Source: CAISOG01 sp044375625
GTDB lineage: Bacteria; Pseudomonadota; Alphaproteobacteria; CAISOG01
Assembly (NCBI GenBank): GCA_044375625.1
Contig: JBILMH010000053.1
Location: 1-8,294, forward strand
Direction: 5' to 3'
DNA length: 8,294 nucleotides
A model generated the notes under the pieces. It did no database searches, had not been told where the DNA came from, and worked only from the letters and a program-made list of their open reading frames with translations. The position numbers and the translations under genes were made by a program. This document shows positions 5,717 to 8,294 of this stretch, piece by piece (the stretch's first letter is position 1; every line of letters starts with the position of its first letter).

Positions 5717-6570
5717 TCGTGTCCATTGCGGTAATTTCTCTATCTTTATTTGCGTTCATGGGACAGGCTGGCGGCAAGAAAACTGGGATACAAACGGCCT
5801 CAACCTATCAGCGCGTTTTGGAGCGCGGCAGCATCCGTTGCGGCTATGTGATGTTCCCCCCTTACATGATGAAAGATCCCAACAGCGGCAAACTTTCGGG
5901 AGTCTCCTATGACCTGATGAACGCGGTCGGGGAGAAGTTGCAGCTAAAAATTGACTGGGCGGAGGAGGTGGCCTATGGCGAAATGATCACCGCCGTCAAC
6001 ACAGGCCGCGTTGACGCTATTTGCACTACGGTTGGGCATAACGGTAACCGCTCAAAATACGCTGATTTTCTCAAACCTCTCTATTATGTCGGAGTCAGCC
6101 TGTGGGTACGGGAGGGGGACAGCCGTTTTGCCAGCAACGACTTGTCACGCCTAAACGCCGCCGATATTGCAATCGCACAGGTGGAGGGTACGGTCTTTGA
6201 TGCCTATATCAAAGAGGGTTTCCCGAATGCAACATCCTATGCGCTGCCTCAAACTGCGCTGTTGAGCGACCAGATGATGGTGGTCGCCACCCGCAAAGCG
6301 GATGCCACGATTCTGGATAACTGGGTGGGCTATGAGTACATCAAAAACAATCCAGGCCAATTGCGCAACCTAACCAGCGAGCGTCCCTATCGCATCAGCC
6401 CTGTCGCCCCGATGATTGGACGGGGGCAGGAGGAGTTTAAGGTCATGATGGACAACACAGTTAACGAGGTGATTGAAACTGGCAAGCTGCATCGCATCAT
6501 CGAAAGCTACAACCTGCCTAAGGGCACCTTGTTTGAACGGCCACAGCCTTTTGCTCTCAACGATAAATAA
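5698..6570 (+). CDS. Periplasmic solute-binding protein, family 3 (SBP_bac_3)
   Basis: A 290-residue periplasmic binding protein, tandem paralogue of the preceding gene. The signal peptide spans residues 1-24, with a likely cleavage at GQA-GG. Motifs: RCGYVMFPPYMMKDPNSG (47-64) with LSGVSYDLMNAVG following, LKIDWAEEV, ICTTVGHNGNRSKYADF with the candidate carboxylate-binding R118, and KADATILDN with the second-lobe Asp that usually holds an amino group. C48 and C109 may form a disulfide. These features fit a polar amino acid or similar amine ligand feeding an ABC importer, but no permease or ATPase gene is adjacent, so it must use a distant transporter or act as a sensor. Base composition is like the rest of the chromosome, unlike its paralogue. 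The start has no clear Shine-Dalgarno sequence. It converges on leuA with one base between stops. Confidence 0.9.
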   Translation: MKNTSLIVSIAVISLSLFAFMGQAGGKKTGIQTASTYQRVLERGSIRCGYVMFPPYMMKDPNSGKLSGVSYDLMNAVGEKLQLKIDWAEEVAYGEMITAVNTGRVDAICTTVGHNGNRSKYADFLKPLYYVGVSLWVREGDSRFASNDLSRLNAADIAIAQVEGTVFDAYIKEGFPNATSYALPQTALLSDQMMVVATRKADATILDNWVGYEYIKNNPGQLRNLTSERPYRISPVAPMIGRGQEEFKVMMDNTVNEVIETGKLHRIIESYNLPKGTLFERPQPFALNDK

Positions 6571-6571
6571 A

Positions 6572-8116
6572 TCACGCAACGGCGGCGACGGTGCGTTCGC
6601 TGGTGTACAGCAATTTGTTGAGGGCGGTGATATAGGCGCGGGCGCTGGCCACGATGGTGTCAACATCGGCGCTTTGCCCCGTGAAGACCCGCCCCTCATG
6701 CTCCAGCCGCACGCTGACCTCCGCCTGCGCGTCCGTCCCCTCCGTCACCGCATGCACCTGATACAGCAACAGCTTGGCTTCATGCGGTTGCACGGCGCGA
6801 ATCGCGTTAAAAACCGCGTCAACAGGACCATTGCCCGTCGCAATATGATGCTGCGTTCGGCCGTCGACCTCCACCACCAATTCCGCCCGCTGCGGCCCAA
6901 AGCTGCCACAGGCAACGGTCAGCGATACAAATTTCAGGCGGTGGTTGGCCTGGGCAATCTCATCGTCAATCAGGGCGATAAGATCGTCGTCAAACACCTG
7001 TTTTTTCTTATCGGCCAGCGCCTTAAAGCGCTGAAACGCCTCCTCCAGCTGCGCATCGGGCAGTTGATAGCCTAGCGCCGCCAGCTTGTCCACAAAGGCA
7101 TGCCGCCCCGACAGCTTACCCAGAACCAGGCGCGATTGTTGCAGGCCGACATCCTCTGGCCGCATGATTTCAAAGGTTTGCAGGTTTTTTAGCATCCCAT
7201 CCTGATGAATGCCCGATTCATGGGCAAAAGCATTGGCACCCACGATAGCCTTGTTCGACTGCACCGCCATGCCGCTGACCGCCGATACCAGGCGGCTAGC
7301 CTTAGTCAACAAGGTGGTGTTGACGTTGCAATAATGGTCGTGGAAATGCTCCCGCCGCACCTTCAGCGCCATCACCACCTCCTCAAGGCTGGTGTTGCCC
7401 GCCCGTTCGCCAATGCCGTTGATGGTGCACTCCACCTGCCGCGCGCCCGCCTGCACCGCGGCCAGGCTGTTGGCGGTGGCCAAGCCCAAATCGTTCTGGC
7501 AATGCACCGACAACACGGCGCGATCGATATTGGGCACCTGCGCCAGCAAATAGGCAATCAGCGCGCCAAATTCATCGGGAATCGCATAGCCCACCGTGTC
7601 GGGAATGTTGACGGTGGTTGCCCCCGCCGCAATCGCCGTTTCCACTGCCCGCGCCAGAAATTCCCGTTCCGTCCGGGTGGCATCCATCGCGCTCCACTCC
7701 ACATCGTCGCACAGGCTGCGCGCCAGGGTGACGCTGGATCGAATGGTATCCAACATCTGCGCCTGATCCATGTTGGTGATATGCTTGCGGTGCAGCGGGC
7801 TGGTACCAATAAAGGTGTGGATGCGGGGGCGAACAGCACCCTTTAACGCCTCCCCCGCCCGCTCAATATCCTTGGCCACCGCGCGCGACAGGGCGCAGAC
7901 GGTGGTTTGCTTAATCTGCGCCGCAATCTGGCTGACCGCCTCAAAATCCCCCGCGGAGCTAATGGGAAAGCCCGCCTCAATCACATCGACCTGCATGTCT
8001 TCCAGCAGCAGGGCAACGCGCAGCTTTTCTGCCACCGTCATCGCCGCGCCGGCCGACTGCTCCCCATCCCTAAGGGTGGTGTCAAAAATGATAATGCGGT
8101 TCGGATCAACACTCAT
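6572..8116 (-). CDS. leuA: 2-isopropylmalate synthase
   Basis: Condenses acetyl-CoA with 2-oxoisovalerate, the first committed step of leucine synthesis, in the cytoplasm. The 514-residue length is normal for the bacterial enzyme. The TIM barrel starts with FDTTLRDGEQ (R16 catalytic, D17 metal ligand), followed by EAGFPISSAGDFEAV, TSPLHRKH, NIPDTVGYAIPDEFG, ECTINGIGERAGNTSLEEVV, and ANAFAHESGIHQDGMLKN of the linker subdomain. The C-terminal part (about 390-514) is the leucine-sensing regulatory domain, so feedback inhibition is expected. At the usual HxH metal site it reads SVHCQNDLG: H205 is kept and the second His is Q207. I recall the same HCQND form in plant IPMS/MAM enzymes, so this is probably a natural variant. 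The ATG at 8116 lacks a clear ribosome site. No leader peptide or attenuator is seen upstream, where an insertion sequence end lies close by. Confidence 0.97.
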   Translation of the reverse strand: MSVDPNRIIIFDTTLRDGEQSAGAAMTVAEKLRVALLLEDMQVDVIEAGFPISSAGDFEAVSQIAAQIKQTTVCALSRAVAKDIERAGEALKGAVRPRIHTFIGTSPLHRKHITNMDQAQMLDTIRSSVTLARSLCDDVEWSAMDATRTEREFLARAVETAIAAGATTVNIPDTVGYAIPDEFGALIAYLLAQVPNIDRAVLSVHCQNDLGLATANSLAAVQAGARQVECTINGIGERAGNTSLEEVVMALKVRREHFHDHYCNVNTTLLTKASRLVSAVSGMAVQSNKAIVGANAFAHESGIHQDGMLKNLQTFEIMRPEDVGLQQSRLVLGKLSGRHAFVDKLAALGYQLPDAQLEEAFQRFKALADKKKQVFDDDLIALIDDEIAQANHRLKFVSLTVACGSFGPQRAELVVEVDGRTQHHIATGNGPVDAVFNAIRAVQPHEAKLLLYQVHAVTEGTDAQAEVSVRLEHEGRVFTGQSADVDTIVASARAYITALNKLLYTSERTVAAVA

Positions 8117-8177
8117 GCTAGCAGTCTAAACCACGCCAGCATCAACAGGCAAGAGGGCGTTTTGGGCGTGTATAGGT
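8117..8177 (-). promoter_or_regulatory. Short leuA upstream region between the transposase end and the leuA start
   Basis: This is all the DNA between the insertion sequence coding end and leuA. On the minus strand only a weak promoter-like pair is visible (TTGCCT, 16 bases, TTTAGA). No leucine-rich leader peptide or attenuator hairpin is seen. leuA may depend on transcription coming out of the insertion sequence. Confidence 0.25.
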
Positions 8178-8294
8178 TCAGTACATATGAGACTGGAGGA
8201 GTGCTGGGAAGGAAGAATGAATATAGTGGAGAGGGGTGGCGCCGCGCAAGGAAGAATGGGGGCGGAAGGTGTTGTATTTGGAGAGGGCGAGGGT
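8178..8294 (-). mobile_element. C-terminal end of an insertion sequence transposase (integrase-core, IS3/IS481-like), cut by window edge
   Basis: Minus-strand frame entering from the right edge and ending at TGA 8178-8180. Its 38 residues include KYNTFRPHSSLRGATPLHYI, the typical C-terminal YN-x-RPHSSL-x-G-x-TP signature of rve-type (DDE) transposases of the IS3/IS481 kind. The catalytic residues and the rest of the protein lie outside the window, so family and intactness cannot be settled. An element end may lie near 8169, where the plus strand reads TGTATAGGTTCA, a TGT start as in many such insertion sequences; this boundary is a guess. The stop codon lies 61 bases before the leuA start, on the same strand. 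Confidence 0.8.

Noticed and set aside
6473..7846. Plus-strand open frames of about 200 codons opposite leuA
   Set aside because: leuA on the minus strand has every family motif. The opposite frames give Arg/His/Gln-rich text without domains, typical of shadow frames in GC-rich genes.
8209..8258. Repeat AAGGAAGAATG at 8209-8219 and 8248-8258
   Set aside because: Both copies are the reverse of CAT-TCT-TCC-TT codons for His-Ser-Ser-(Phe/Leu) in the transposase frame, so coding explains them.

Overview
The window looks like part of an alphaproteobacterial chromosome, possibly from a Rhodospirillales-like lineage. The basis is the style of the IspH and LeuA proteins, the pairing of a flagellin with a TPR/GT41 glycosyltransferase (the FlmG-type arrangement known from Caulobacter), and the XRE regulator type. 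The assignment is an inference and is not certain below class level. Most of the DNA is of moderate GC with dense coding. One island (about 4600-5700) is clearly AT-rich.

Layout: (1) 1-481, minus strand: the N-terminal 160 residues of a flagellin, cut by the window edge. (2) 482-587: a divergent regulatory gap with an 18-bp dyad, GTTAA-N8-TTAAC. (3) 588-2870, plus: a 760-aa TPR plus glycosyltransferase family 41 protein, probably the flagellin glycosyltransferase. (4) 2892-3863, minus: ispH, the last enzyme of the MEP isoprenoid pathway. (5) 3923-4579, minus: an XRE-family regulator, whose GTG start is supported by a good RBS and promoter. (6) 4580-4774: a complex divergent control region with promoters in both directions, an 8-bp inverted repeat, direct repeats, and a relic copy of the 5' end of the second solute-binding protein gene. 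(7) 4775-5635 and 5698-6570, plus: two tandem paralogous periplasmic family-3 solute-binding proteins, with no permease or ATPase beside them. (8) 6572-8116, minus: leuA, 2-isopropylmalate synthase, whose stop lies one base from that of the second binding protein. (9) 8178-8294, minus: the C-terminal 38 residues of an rve-type (IS3/IS481-like) transposase, cut by the right edge.

How the parts may work together: the flagellin and the GT41 protein form a likely substrate/enzyme pair. The XRE regulator is divergent from the binding-protein pair, and the dyad GCACAAAG-N14-CTTTGTGC sits across the candidate promoter of the first binding-protein gene, so a local regulator-target unit is plausible. 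ispH and leuA are core metabolic genes framing this accessory island.

The most unusual part is the binding-protein island. Its first gene is much more AT-rich than its paralogue and lacks the usual ligand-binding Arg. It is preceded by a 12-codon relic that matches the promoter-to-start region of the second gene (24 of 28 bases identical over the start). This points to a past duplication, insertion or gene replacement. I saw no CRISPR array, rRNA, tRNA or convincing intrinsic terminator.
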